64,000 nt of DNA, from IMG/VR virus record IMGVR_UViG_3300044640_002221, positions 1 through 64,000 of that record. One strand, written 5' to 3'. Origin of the DNA: a virus. The notes beneath the pieces are model-generated. The model had not been told where the DNA came from, did not search any database, and was given only the letters and a program-made list of their open reading frames with translations. The position numbers and the translations under genes are program-made. Below are positions 1 through 7,352 of this stretch, piece after piece (positions within the stretch are counted from its first letter, which is position 1; each line of letters begins with the position of its first letter).

Positions 1-462
1 TGTAATCGTCTCTCCAAAGTGAAATGGTGTGGTAGTCCCCGCTCGACAGGCATATTCCCATTCTGCTTCACTGGGTAAACGATATTGTCTTTTAGTATGC
101 CTTGAAAGGCGATCGCAAAACTCAACTGCATCATACCAAGAAACTTGCTCAACGGGACGATTATCACCTTTAAATCTAGACGGGTCTAACTTTAGTTCTT
201 TGTTTACTTGTGGAAATGCAGCTACAGCCTTCCATTGTGCTTGTGTAACTTGATATTTACCCAGACAAAAGGCTTTGATGGTGACTTGGTGCTGAGGACG
301 TTCATCAGTGCTACCTTCTTCTGTTTCTGGTGAACCCATGATAAAGCTGCCACTTGGAATCATCACCATTTCTAATTGAATACCATTACCCAAGTCAGCC
401 CCGCTTTGAGGAGGTTGGTAGTCCTGTTTATCTTTTTCTTGATACTCTAGTTTGTCATTCAT
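1..462 (-). CDS. FGE-sulfatase (SUMF1) domain protein, 3' end outside window
   Basis: The frame opens at ATG 462 and stays open to the window edge (154 codons). The translation shows the formylglycine-generating-enzyme/SUMF1 signature: [14 protein letters not shown] near residue 35, then [29 protein letters not shown] and [17 protein letters not shown]. This C-type-lectin-like fold is common in cyanobacteria, both as an activating enzyme and as a binding domain of phage or diversity-generating-retroelement target proteins. The catalytic cysteine region lies beyond the edge, so enzyme and binding roles cannot be separated. It starts 2 bases after the stop of the HAD gene upstream, so the two are probably cotranscribed. 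Confidence 0.8.
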   Translation of the reverse strand, partial: MNDKLEYQEKDKQDYQPPQSGADLGNGIQLEMVMIPSGSFIMGSPETEEGSTDERPQHQVTIKAFCLGKYQVTQAQWKAVAAFPQVNKELKLDPSRFKGDNRPVEQVSWYDAVEFCDRLSRHTKRQYRLPSEAEWEYACRAGTTTPFHFGETIT

Positions 463-464
463 TA

Positions 465-1112
465 TCAACCTTCCTTTGGGTTTCTTCTATTTAACCAGCC
501 TAATGCTTCATCAACAAGCACAAACTTAACTTTAGCTCCCTGCGCTGCAACTAAGTCTTCAGTGCGATCGCCAATCATAATTACATCTTCTAACTCTGGC
601 TCTTTGTTATCTTCTGGGGGCTCATCCATCTTATGAAGTGCGTCTAGCCTAGCTGTTCTGATTGCTATCTTTAACATTCCAGAATCAGGCTTTCTGTACC
701 TACCAGACGTATCTTCCTCTTGTTCTAGCCACCCACCTCTTACGTCTTTAGGCTCAAACAGCCACTCATTTCTTCTGTAAGAATCCTGCCACTTCTGCGG
801 CTCACAATACCAACAAGACTTACTCTCAAAGTCTGGGCAGAAGTAAAACATCTCAAACACTGGTCTGTTTAAAGCTTTTACAAACAGCTGATTGCAGTAA
901 AGCATCTCATCAAACACAGTCTCTAGAGTCTTGTGGTTGTACTCTACTCCACCTTGATTACTAACTACTATTAGAGTGTAGTTTAGTTCCAGTAGGCGGC
1001 TGACTAGCTCTAGAGAACCTTCTTTGATGACTTGCTGCTCTGGTATGGTTACAAACCCACTAGGGTCTGTGGAGTCTACTAACGTTCCATCTTTATCTAG
1101 TAATGAATCTTT
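465..1112 (-). CDS. HAD-superfamily phosphatase (HAD-IIIA type), start not canonical
   Basis: The open frame reads [16 protein letters not shown] (HAD motif I, DxDGT), IVVSNQGGV (motif II region), KPDSGML (motif III Lys) and [19 protein letters not shown] (motif IV). This order matches histidinol-phosphatase/GmhB-type and polynucleotide 3'-phosphatase HADs. A start at ATG 917 would remove motif I, yet the motif I frame has a TAG at 1113-1115 and no ATG, GTG or TTG before DKDGT. The start is therefore a rare codon, a -1 frameshift from the frame containing ATG 1127 (MDIARK), or lost by mutation. A phosphatase acting on a nucleotide or sugar phosphate is likely; the substrate is unknown. Confidence 0.7.
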   Translation of the reverse strand, partial: KDSLLDKDGTLVDSTDPSGFVTIPEQQVIKEGSLELVSRLLELNYTLIVVSNQGGVEYNHKTLETVFDEMLYCNQLFVKALNRPVFEMFYFCPDFESKSCWYCEPQKWQDSYRRNEWLFEPKDVRGGWLEQEEDTSGRYRKPDSGMLKIAIRTARLDALHKMDEPPEDNKEPELEDVIMIGDRTEDLVAAQGAKVKFVLVDEALGWLNRRNPKEG

Positions 1113-1300
1113 CTAGCTATATCCATAGACTTAGGAAGGTTAACCAAATCAGCTTTTCCAACAATCTCTCAGCCACTTTCCAATTTATAGATAACTACTA
1201 CTGCCTTTTCTCCAGAAGAGGGACTGAAAATTATATGCTCTTTGACCTCAGCCTTACTCAACAAATCTTCTATGTATTCTCTTGTAACTGCGTTACTCAT
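1097..1300 (-). pseudogene. N4 gp49/Sf6 gp66-family paralogue, nonsense-interrupted and truncated
   Basis: From ATG 1300 the frame encodes 43 residues, meets TGA at 1169-1171, and continues in the same frame to TAG at 1097. The two parts align with the N-terminus of the next gene upstream: VIYKLESG-[TGA]-EIVGKADLVNL against ISYQLENG-W-TVDGRAAIVDL. The TGA replaces a conserved Trp codon. TGA is a normal stop elsewhere here (for example at 465 and 6048), so recoding is unlikely. This looks like a decayed duplicate whose remains now abut the HAD gene. It is preceded by a hairpin and purine-tract leader. Confidence 0.6.
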
Positions 1301-1328
1301 TAGATTTAACTGTCGGTGAGTTCTTTCC

Positions 1329-1381
1329 CTTCTCTTTTCTTTTTTAGCTTTTAGGCTAATAACTTAGTTATTAGCCTAAAA
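1329..1381 (-). promoter_or_regulatory. hairpin plus purine-tract leader
   Basis: A perfect 15-bp hairpin (arms 1349-1363 and 1367-1381, loop 3 nt) lies just after the stop at 1392. On the minus strand it is followed not by a U-run but by AAAAAAGAAAAGAGAAG (1329-1345), with an ATG at 1300. The same hairpin, purine tract, ATG order recurs elsewhere in the window. Confidence 0.5.
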
Positions 1382-1391
1382 TCCTTGTGGC

Positions 1392-2120
1392 TTAAACTTT
1401 ATGCTTTACTAACACTTCTCGGTTAGCCTCTATAAATTCTTTCAAGTCTCCAAGAACTACTTTTTGTTTTGTACTATCTAGAAAGGTTACTTCAACAAGC
1501 AAAGTACCATTCTTTATATCCCAGTAATTTACTATTCTTTCTCCTTTGTATTCAGAAGTTGTAAGGTAACTACCATACTTATCTGTTAAAGAAACTCTCT
1601 TCTCGGCACAAGCAAGTTCATTTGGTAAAGACTGTACCTCCATTGCGTTTTTCTTAGTCAGCTCTTTTACTTTATCCAGAACAAAGTTCTTTAACTCTTC
1701 TTCACTTAATTTTACTTTTTCACCAGTTTCTGACTCGGCAGCTTGAAGGATTACGCGCTCTCTATCCCAGAACAATACTTTTTTACCCTCTTCTCCTTGA
1801 TACTCAAAATGCACTAAAAAGTCTTTGTAAGGTACTATATCTTTTAAAGGAGTTATTTTACTTCTCTCGTAAAGCTCATTCTGCAAAAGATAACCCTCTA
1901 ATGCCCATAGCTGCCTTACAGCGTCTTGTTTAGCAACTAGTCTACCAATCTTGAGATCAAACCCTGTTAGGTCTACAATAGCTGCTCGCCCGTCAACAGT
2001 CCAGCCATTCTCCAATTGGTAAGAAATAATTAAAGACTTGCCGCCATGAAATAGATGCTCTTCTGTGGTTGCGTTGTCTAGTAACTCGTCAATCTGTTGC
2101 TGTGTAACTGTGTTCGTCAT
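1392..2120 (-). CDS. phage protein of the N4 gp49/Sf6 gp66 family with C-terminal extension
   Basis: 242 residues. The first ~80 fit the Phage_gp49_66 family pattern: IDELLDNA, then ISYQLENGWTVDGRAAIVDL, FDLKIGRLVAKQDAVRQLW and LEGYLLQ. The family is widespread in phages and its molecular role is unknown. The remaining ~160 residues are charged (EGEEGKKVLFW, EEELKNFVLDKVKELTKK) and not recognised. A broken copy of the N-terminal domain lies immediately downstream, which indicates a tandem duplication. Confidence 0.65.
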   Translation of the reverse strand: MTNTVTQQQIDELLDNATTEEHLFHGGKSLIISYQLENGWTVDGRAAIVDLTGFDLKIGRLVAKQDAVRQLWALEGYLLQNELYERSKITPLKDIVPYKDFLVHFEYQGEEGKKVLFWDRERVILQAAESETGEKVKLSEEELKNFVLDKVKELTKKNAMEVQSLPNELACAEKRVSLTDKYGSYLTTSEYKGERIVNYWDIKNGTLLVEVTFLDSTKQKVVLGDLKEFIEANREVLVKHKV

Positions 2121-2169
2121 TGTTTTAAATGTTGGTAAGTGTTTACTTTAAATTGGGAAGCTTTTAAAC

Positions 2170-2298
2170 TCATCTCAGCCTGGCTTTTTCTAACAAATCT
2201 TGAACAGAGCCATCAACATCAATAGCTAGTTGCTCTACTTTACCTGAGTTAGCGGATTTGTACTCATACTCCTCGTCAATCTCCCAGTTAAGATTGCA
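2170..2298 (-). other. in-frame continuation of the 2299-2487 ORF beyond its TAG
   Basis: After the TAG of the preceding ORF the same frame remains open for 42 codons to a TGA at 2170. It encodes an acidic stretch (NWEIDEEYEYKSANSGK, VDGSVQDLLEKARLR) with ordinary codon use. No start codon of its own is visible. It is either the lost C-terminus of a gene cut by an amber mutation or a read-through extension. Confidence 0.4.
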
Positions 2299-2487
2299 CT
2301 AATGAAGGCTATTATTTAAGTAATCTAAAGCTCCTTCAATAGCTTCTTTGAGAGAGCCTTTTGCTGTTGTCCAATAAACTGATAAGTCTCCATCACTTAG
2401 TTCTGCTTCTTCAGGCAAAACCTTGGCAATCTGTTGGAGATTACAGCAAGGCGACCTGCTAACAAAAAGGAAAGTGTAACTATTCAT
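2299..2487 (-). CDS. small protein, probably amber-truncated
   Basis: 62 residues, starting 3 bases after the stop of the neighbour upstream. Not recognised; it contains PEEAELSDGDLSVYW and ends DYLNNSLH before TAG. The frame continues for 42 more plausible codons after the TAG, so the original product was probably about 105 residues. The surrounding region also contains a nonsense-interrupted gp49 copy, which fits local decay. Confidence 0.45.
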   Translation of the reverse strand: MNSYTFLFVSRSPCCNLQQIAKVLPEEAELSDGDLSVYWTTAKGSLKEAIEGALDYLNNSLH

Positions 2488-2490
2488 TAT

Positions 2491-2751
2491 TTACCCTATA
2501 AAACCTTGATTGCTGTACATCTTATGAAGTTCTTGATCACTTAACTCGGAAAGTTCTAACAGCCTTGCCAGTTCTTTTCTATAGCTCTCCAAGTCATATT
2601 GTCTATGCCAGAGAATCTCTTCTTCTTCTTCTGTCAGAGACACTATAGCCTCTAGTTCAGAAACCCACTCTTGTAGCTTTGATATCTTATCGCTCCAGAT
2701 AGCCCTTTCGTGTTCTATCTCTAGTTGCTTTCTTCTTTTAGCTTCACCCAT
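2491..2751 (-). CDS. hypothetical protein starting MGEAKRRK, coiled-coil
   Basis: 86 residues. The MGEAKRRK start is seen in many small bacterial and phage proteins. The rest is strongly helical and charged (WVSELEAIVSLTEEEEEILW, ELARLLELSELSDQEL), suggesting a coiled coil. It is packed between neighbours with 3-base spacings, so it is part of a minus-strand operon. Function unknown. Confidence 0.6.
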   Translation of the reverse strand: MGEAKRRKQLEIEHERAIWSDKISKLQEWVSELEAIVSLTEEEEEILWHRQYDLESYRKELARLLELSELSDQELHKMYSNQGFIG

Positions 2752-2754
2752 TAG

Positions 2755-3285
2755 TTAACCTATCTCTATCATTCCTTTAGGGTACAGCAACCAGAACTCT
2801 TCCAGCATTTCCCAGTTAACAGGAAAGTCTTCAAAAAGCTGAGGACTTTCTATTTTCTTTTGGTTAAGATACTCCAGCGTCTCTTCAAAACTCCAGAGCG
2901 TTAAGTCATAATCTCCAGTTCTAAAAGGGTTAAACCTTGGTATAGCGTCTTGACCGCAATTAGTATACCAAGTTCTTCTTTCCCTGACATAGGTTAAGTC
3001 TGAGTTGTCTGGCTGAAACTTCCATACTGCTGCTTTAAAAACAGGAAGGTTAGATTCTATTCTTCTTAACCACCTCGTCCTGATTTGGTTTAATTTTCTA
3101 AAATCTGGTATATGCTGTTCTGGACATTTTCTCCTTCCTGAACTCTTGTCACGATTGTCATCTAAGCCAATTGTTATAAACTCTTCTGTCCTTGCTATCT
3201 TCCTCTTTAAAGACCTTATTGCTAACTCTCTAGCTGTTTCAAAGGTTCTGTCAAGGGGTCTATACAGTCTTGTGTGACTTCCCAT
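2755..3285 (-). CDS. hypothetical protein
   Basis: 176 residues, basic N-terminal half (ELAIRSLKRKIARTEEF, RKLNQIRTRWLRRIE) and aromatic, acidic C-terminal half (NWEMLEEFWLLYPKG). Its ATG overlaps the TAA of the short gene upstream (TAATG), so translation is probably coupled. No family recognised. Confidence 0.6.
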   Translation of the reverse strand: MGSHTRLYRPLDRTFETARELAIRSLKRKIARTEEFITIGLDDNRDKSSGRRKCPEQHIPDFRKLNQIRTRWLRRIESNLPVFKAAVWKFQPDNSDLTYVRERRTWYTNCGQDAIPRFNPFRTGDYDLTLWSFEETLEYLNQKKIESPQLFEDFPVNWEMLEEFWLLYPKGMIEIG

Positions 3286-3416
3286 TAAACTCCACTCCCT
3301 AAGTGCTGCTCAACTCTAACATCTTTACAAGTTCCTTTTCTTAAGCAATCTCCTGACTGCTCATCCCTTGCGGTAAATACCACAAACATCAGCGCGATCA
3401 CGATTACACTTCTCAT
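3285..3416 (-). CDS. 43-residue secreted or membrane-anchored peptide
   Basis: ATG 3416 is preceded by a good Shine-Dalgarno (AGGAG, 6 nt away). The product opens MRSVIVIALMFVVFTA, a hydrophobic signal or anchor segment, and has two cysteines (GDCLRKGTC) in a short polar tail. The TAA overlaps the next ATG. Small membrane peptide of unknown role. Confidence 0.55.
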   Translation of the reverse strand: MRSVIVIALMFVVFTARDEQSGDCLRKGTCKDVRVEQHLGSGV

Positions 3417-3470
3417 AGCTTACTCCTAGTTATCTTTCTTTTATCTTTTTCTTGCAGAAGTATCTTTGTA

Positions 3471-3483
3471 ACGAACTGTTCGT
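3471..3483. repeat. 13-bp near-palindrome ACGAACTGTTCGT (non-coding copy)
   Basis: The only non-coding copy of a motif that recurs at 24892, 32124, 36560, 42693 and 57341. It lies in the leader between the hairpin at 3501 and the small gene starting at 3416. A dyad-symmetric protein-binding site is a reasonable guess. Confidence 0.4.
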
Positions 3484-3500
3484 CGCAAGAGTTGAATAGT

Positions 3501-3542
3501 TAGGTAGGATGCAGCTTAACTTTATAAGCTGCATCCTACCTA
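3501..3542. terminator. perfect 18-bp hairpin between operons
   Basis: Arms 3501-3518 and 3525-3542 are exactly complementary, with a 6-nt loop. It follows the stop at 3589 on the minus strand. The minus-strand side lacks a T-run, so it may be a Rho-aided terminator or an mRNA-end stabiliser rather than a textbook intrinsic terminator. Confidence 0.5.
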
Positions 3543-3588
3543 CTGTTCTTTAAGCCTTCTGTTTACTACTTGACTCTCCGTTGATTTA

Positions 3589-4005
3589 CTATTCTGCTAC
3601 CCACTCTAGTAGGGTGGGATCTATTCCAATCTTTCTCCACTCATCTTGATACTCTTTTATCTCCTGTTCTGTAAGCCCAAGTTCTTGAGCATAAGGGTAT
3701 GGAGCTACACCTGTTACTGTATCATGGTAAGCCATCTCCATTATCGTACTTATACAGCAGTTAGATATTAGACTAGCAAGATGTACTAACCCTTTACAGG
3801 TATTGTTCATCAGAGCAAAAAGACACAACTCTACAGGAGTTAACTGCTCTATAAACACACAAGCTTCTAGCCCTAACTCTTTATCTACTTTTTCTCCATC
3901 ACCTATTTCTACAAGTTTGTTCTTTAGGGCTAAGGTGCTTGGTTTGTTAAGTAGCTTATCAACTAAAGCCTTGTTAATCAAATAGCCTTCATGTTTTATA
4001 TACAT
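3589..4005 (-). CDS. hypothetical protein
   Basis: 138 residues with a hydrophobic, alanine and cysteine containing middle (ELCLFALMNNTCKGLVHLA) and an acidic end (YQDEWRKIGIDPTLLEWVAE). The ATG overlaps the stop of the 4005-4481 gene (TAATG), so the pair is coupled. Not recognised. Confidence 0.6.
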   Translation of the reverse strand: MYIKHEGYLINKALVDKLLNKPSTLALKNKLVEIGDGEKVDKELGLEACVFIEQLTPVELCLFALMNNTCKGLVHLASLISNCCISTIMEMAYHDTVTGVAPYPYAQELGLTEQEIKEYQDEWRKIGIDPTLLEWVAE

Positions 4006-4481
4006 TAGTTTTCCTCAAGAAACTCTTCTTTTTGTTTGATTAGTCTTTCATGCCAGTTTTTGATTAGAAGTATCAGAGCACTCAAAACAGCTCTGACTTG
4101 AGCTTCGCTATTAACATGGATACCACCCACTTTATGGCTAGAGTAGATATCTAGCTCTACTATAGTGTAAATAGTAAAACTACCGTCTTCTCTGGGGCAA
4201 CTCATGCCAATTGCTGGGTCGTTATCTTCATCAGCTAACTTATGTTTCTGGGGGTCTAAGTTCCAGTAGCAGTGGCTAAACCAGAATCCCTCCTCTTCTA
4301 GAATTTCTTCAGCTAGATTATAAAGATAATCCTTTTCAAGATTTATAGGTCTTCCCACAGCAATGTTTGTGGCACCTTCTATCTCCTGAATTGATAAAAG
4401 AGCTTCATGAGCATTAAAAGCCTCAATTATGTCTTGGTAACTGTGGCTGTCTTTAGTGTATGTCGTTGGATACTTGTTCAT
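4005..4481 (-). CDS. hypothetical protein, first gene of left minus operon
   Basis: 158 residues, no recognised domain; features include YLYNLAEEILEEEGFWFSHC and IVELDIYSSHKVGGIHV. It begins 20-40 nt after a purine tract (AAAAAAGAATAGAGAAAGAG, 4502-4520) typical of gene starts in this genome, and is divergent from the IsrB region. Confidence 0.6.
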   Translation of the reverse strand: MNKYPTTYTKDSHSYQDIIEAFNAHEALLSIQEIEGATNIAVGRPINLEKDYLYNLAEEILEEEGFWFSHCYWNLDPQKHKLADEDNDPAIGMSCPREDGSFTIYTIVELDIYSSHKVGGIHVNSEAQVRAVLSALILLIKNWHERLIKQKEEFLEEN

Positions 4482-4501
4482 AATGTTCTATTGTTTTTAC
4501 T

Positions 4502-4546
4502 CTTTCTCTATTCTTTTTTCTTGCTCAAACTATAGCTTTGTTTAAA
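4502..4546 (-). promoter_or_regulatory. hairpin plus purine-tract leader
   Basis: On the minus strand AGCTTT-AAAC-AAAGCT forms a short hairpin, followed by AAGAAAAAAGAATAGAGAAAG and then ATG 4481. The order matches the leaders at 1329, 37028, 45098 and 45723. Confidence 0.45.
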
Positions 4547-4551
4547 GCTGT

Positions 4552-4932
4552 GTTACAATGATAGTAACCTTGAGAAGGGAAGGAAGGTACTCTCAGTATT
4601 TGAGAGGAACAGCCCAGCTCTCTTTCCAAGCAGGTCTGGGGGGGAAAGCGGCCTATTGCTTTCTAGGTGCTCTGAGGATACTAAGGAGATATGCGAAGGA
4701 CAGGCAAGTGGAAGTGACGTCAATAACTCAGCCCTAAAGGGACTGAGCTTGTAAGAAATCAAGACTTACGTGTTTGACTAGCTCATTGAGACGTAATTTG
4801 GTACGAACTTCCAGATACTTCCCTAGTCTGGATTATCTTCAAGCTATCTTGTAATAGCGTTGGTTAAAGCCAAGACATCTTGATTGCGTTGAGCAAAGGG
4901 ACATTAAACTTTACTCGAAGGATTATCTCTTT
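4552..4932 (+). ncRNA. candidate omegaRNA (HEARO-type RNA) of the IsrB element
   Basis: About 380 bases without a convincing ORF lie directly upstream of the isrB-like gene on the same strand, where IscB/IsrB omegaRNAs are encoded. The stretch is rich in hairpins: GTTAC/GTAAC at 4552-4568, a G-rich segment near 4640 (tctgggggggaaagc), and a hairpin at 4727-4747 that is nearly repeated just after the ORF. By analogy the guide would derive from the 5' end near 4550. The exact ends cannot be fixed without folding and homologue comparison. Confidence 0.6.
4727..4747 (+). repeat. hairpin repeat, left copy flanking IsrB
   Basis: A 21-nt hairpin with a CTCAG/CTGAG outer stem and a CCC/GGG inner stem. 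A 21-nt copy differing at two compensating positions (CAC/GTG) sits at 6033-6053. Both are followed within 25 nt by ACTTAC. Confidence 0.6.
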
Positions 4933-6048
4933 ATGCGAGTACCCGTAATTTCAGTAGACAATATGCCATTAATGCCAACTAAACCAAGTCGAGCAAGACG
5001 ATGGATCAAAGACGGTAAAGCAATCGGCAAATTTGACAAACTTGGCATTTTCTATGTCCAGTTATTGTCAGAACCAAGTAATAACGAAACGCAAGAAATA
5101 GTTATTGGTTTAGACCCTGGTAAACTCTTTTCAGGCATAGCGGTTCAATCCAAAAAGTTCACCTTACAAATGTTGCATTTAGTTCTACCATTCAAAACAG
5201 TCAAAGACCGGATGGAGCAACGATCAATGATGCGACGTAATAGGCGCGGAAGGCGAATCAATAGGAAACTGTCTTTCAATGTCCGTAATCATCGCCAAGC
5301 AAGACTTGATAATCGTCGTGGCTCAAAATTGCCTCCAAGTATTAGGGCAAACAAAGATTTAGAATATAGAGTAATTAGTTTACTCCTCCAACTTTATCCA
5401 ATTAAAACTATTGTTATTGAAGAGGTTGAAGCACGCGGTAATAAAGGCTTTAGTCCCGTTATGGTTGGTCAAAGATACCAAATTAGCCGACTATCAAAAC
5501 TTACAAATGTCGTTTTGAAGAAGGGCTGGGAAACATCAAACCTTCGTAAGCATCTGGGATTGCATAAAGAAAAATCCGATAAATCTTTGCAAATACCAGA
5601 AACGCACGCTGTTGATGCAGTAACGTTAGCTTGCTCTGAATTTGTTAAATACCAGACATGGGAAGGAGCTAAAAATCATGGTGCATCTTGGGTAGGAGGC
5701 GTAGATGTCACTGAATCCCAATTCACTATTGTGCGTCGCCCACCAATTAGCCGGAGGCAATTACATTTAATGACCTTTAGTAAAGGTGGTAATCGTCGGA
5801 AATATGGTGGATCTACAACTCGTCATGGATTTAGAAAAGGTGACTTTGTGGAAGCAAGTCAGGGCAATAAAACATTCTTTGGTTGGGTTAGTGGAGATAC
5901 TGAAAAACAAGTCTCTGTCAGTGACGCTAATTGGAAAAGACTAGGACAATGCACTGTTAAAAAAGTTAAGTTGATACAAAGACCAACAGGTCTAATTACC
6001 ACTGCGGTTAAAACCGCCCGTGTCGCTTCCCTCTCAGCACTAAAGTGA
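4933..6048 (+). CDS. isrB: IsrB-type RNA-guided nickase (IscB family lacking HNH)
   Basis: 371 residues, the usual IsrB length. Domain order: PLMP domain (MPLMPTKPSRARRWIKDGKA, residues 11-30), RuvC-I (VIGLDPGKLFSGIAV, ~57-71, catalytic Asp), an arginine-rich bridge helix (MRRNRRGRRINRK), RuvC-II (IVIEEVEA, catalytic Glu) and RuvC-III (THAVDAVTLA, catalytic Asp). Only ~55 residues separate RuvC-II from RuvC-III, so the HNH domain of IscB is absent. The C-terminus has the family's RRQLH and RRKYGGSTTRHGFRKGDFV signatures. IsrB proteins use an omegaRNA to nick DNA and belong to IS200/IS605-type elements; no TnpA is present, so the copy is non-autonomous or domesticated. All RuvC residues look intact. 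Confidence 0.9.
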   Translation: MRVPVISVDNMPLMPTKPSRARRWIKDGKAIGKFDKLGIFYVQLLSEPSNNETQEIVIGLDPGKLFSGIAVQSKKFTLQMLHLVLPFKTVKDRMEQRSMMRRNRRGRRINRKLSFNVRNHRQARLDNRRGSKLPPSIRANKDLEYRVISLLLQLYPIKTIVIEEVEARGNKGFSPVMVGQRYQISRLSKLTNVVLKKGWETSNLRKHLGLHKEKSDKSLQIPETHAVDAVTLACSEFVKYQTWEGAKNHGASWVGGVDVTESQFTIVRRPPISRRQLHLMTFSKGGNRRKYGGSTTRHGFRKGDFVEASQGNKTFFGWVSGDTEKQVSVSDANWKRLGQCTVKKVKLIQRPTGLITTAVKTARVASLSALK

Positions 6049-6053
6049 CTGAG
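6033..6053 (+). repeat. hairpin repeat, right copy flanking IsrB
   Basis: Near-identical to the hairpin at 4727-4747; it overlaps the IsrB stop codon. Another small hairpin (GCGGTT/AACCGC, 6004-6017) precedes it. A right-end hairpin of the transposable element is a plausible reading. Confidence 0.5.
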
Positions 6054-6076
6054 TTTCCCACTTACCGCGAGGTCTT

Positions 6077-6721
6077 ATGAGAAAGGAAATAGTTCACGAT
6101 GTTGAGCGCTGGGTCCCTAGACTTCAGCGCTTTTTACTTATCAATATAGATAAACTCATCGGCTTTAAAGATGAAGCTGGCTACGTTCACCTAGAACCAC
6201 GTCACAATCGCATCCTCTTCTATTTGCTTCACCAAGCTGGTTTCTTTAACTTCCACGTCACTAACAAAGGTTTTATCGTCTCTCGCCATCAAGTAGTTGC
6301 CTACGCTAACTTTGGCTTTCGTGCTTACCTCAATGGCTTTGTGGCTAAGAAAAATGAAGTAACTGTGCATCATCTAAATTCTACTCCCGGAGATGACCGC
6401 GCCTCAAACCTTGAATACGCGTCACCAACAGATAACCTACTCTGTGCAGAAGCTTCAAGAACAAGTTACAGAGGTAAAGTAGAAAGCACTCAGCCAACAA
6501 TCTTCAACCGCCAAGGTAAAAGAATTAAAGACCACATCCATCATCTACTAATACTCATCAACAGAACAATTGACGCTACAGTCGGTGCTTGTATACCTTA
6601 CACTAAGCTTTTAATGCTGCTAGACGTAAGCTATGGTAAAACAGTAGAACGAGGCTACCCTAAACCTTTCTACGTTTCTGACGCATTGTTTTTCAACCAC
6701 TCAGAATTATCTACCTCATGA
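6077..6721 (+). CDS. HNH homing endonuclease
   Basis: 214 residues. A central HNH_3-type motif is visible (VHHLNSTPGDDRASNLEYAS, ~residues 96-115): His-His, then Asn, then a second Asn. The upstream part (RHQVVAYANFGFRAYLNGFV) matches the conserved strand of phage HNH enzymes. AGG lies 6-8 nt before the ATG. The gene starts 28 bases after IsrB, on the same strand, and ends near the start of the structural genes. It is probably a free-standing mobile endonuclease; a partnership with the HNH-less IsrB is speculative. Confidence 0.7.
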   Translation: MRKEIVHDVERWVPRLQRFLLINIDKLIGFKDEAGYVHLEPRHNRILFYLLHQAGFFNFHVTNKGFIVSRHQVVAYANFGFRAYLNGFVAKKNEVTVHHLNSTPGDDRASNLEYASPTDNLLCAEASRTSYRGKVESTQPTIFNRQGKRIKDHIHHLLILINRTIDATVGACIPYTKLLMLLDVSYGKTVERGYPKPFYVSDALFFNHSELSTS

Positions 6722-6799
6722 GTAAGCTGGAACAGTTGTTTCTTTCTCTAAAAGCTTATGCTAGTAAAAGAGCAATATACTGACTTCCTATAATTATTC

Positions 6800-7348
6800 A
6801 TGACTTACTCCTCCTTTAACCTTCCCCTCACTTACGCTCCTATTAAAATTCAATTCGTTCTCCCAGTCCTTATCACAGACTCCGATACCATTGACTACTC
6901 TGATTACTTTATCAAGATAACTTCCCCTCGTAGTAACCGCCCCGGACTGAACTACACCCTCAGCGAACCTATTCTTGTTAACATCCCTACCGACGGTTTA
7001 CTCAACCTCCAACTCGTTCCCTCTGATTCCTTCCTCCCTAAAGGTCGCTACTTCGTTCAATACTACAAACGAGGTAACTCCACACCCCTAGATTCTCAAC
7101 ATTGGATTGTTCCTGTAAAACCTATTCCTAGCAGCTTAAGTCTTTTGTACACAGGTCAACCTCTGCCACTTCCTTACAACGTCTGGAGCGTTAGCAGCGT
7201 ATCCTTTGCTGATAGTTTTGTTTACGAGAACAACACTCTAGTTGCTACAGGTCAGTTGCTACTTGCTGGCATCACTAGTCTTACAGTTAACTATCAACCT
7301 GCTCTCACTCTTGACCAAGTTATAGAAAATACTGTAACCGGAGTGTAG
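6800..7348 (+). CDS. beta-rich hypothetical protein, probable virion component
   Basis: 182 residues rich in beta-formers and prolines (KGRYFVQYYKRGNSTPLDSQ, LVATGQLLLAGITSLTVNYQ). No signal peptide. It ends 4 bases before the giant virion gene and is cotranscribed with it, which suggests a tail or tail-associated role. No family recognised. Confidence 0.6.
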   Translation: MTYSSFNLPLTYAPIKIQFVLPVLITDSDTIDYSDYFIKITSPRSNRPGLNYTLSEPILVNIPTDGLLNLQLVPSDSFLPKGRYFVQYYKRGNSTPLDSQHWIVPVKPIPSSLSLLYTGQPLPLPYNVWSVSSVSFADSFVYENNTLVATGQLLLAGITSLTVNYQPALTLDQVIENTVTGV

Positions 7349-7352
7349 AACA

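Noticed and set aside
1097-2487. TGA or TAG reassigned as a sense codon
   Set aside because: Clear genes in the window end with TGA (IsrB, both HNH-region genes, the HAD gene) and with TAG, so both act as stops; the two interrupted frames are better seen as mutations.
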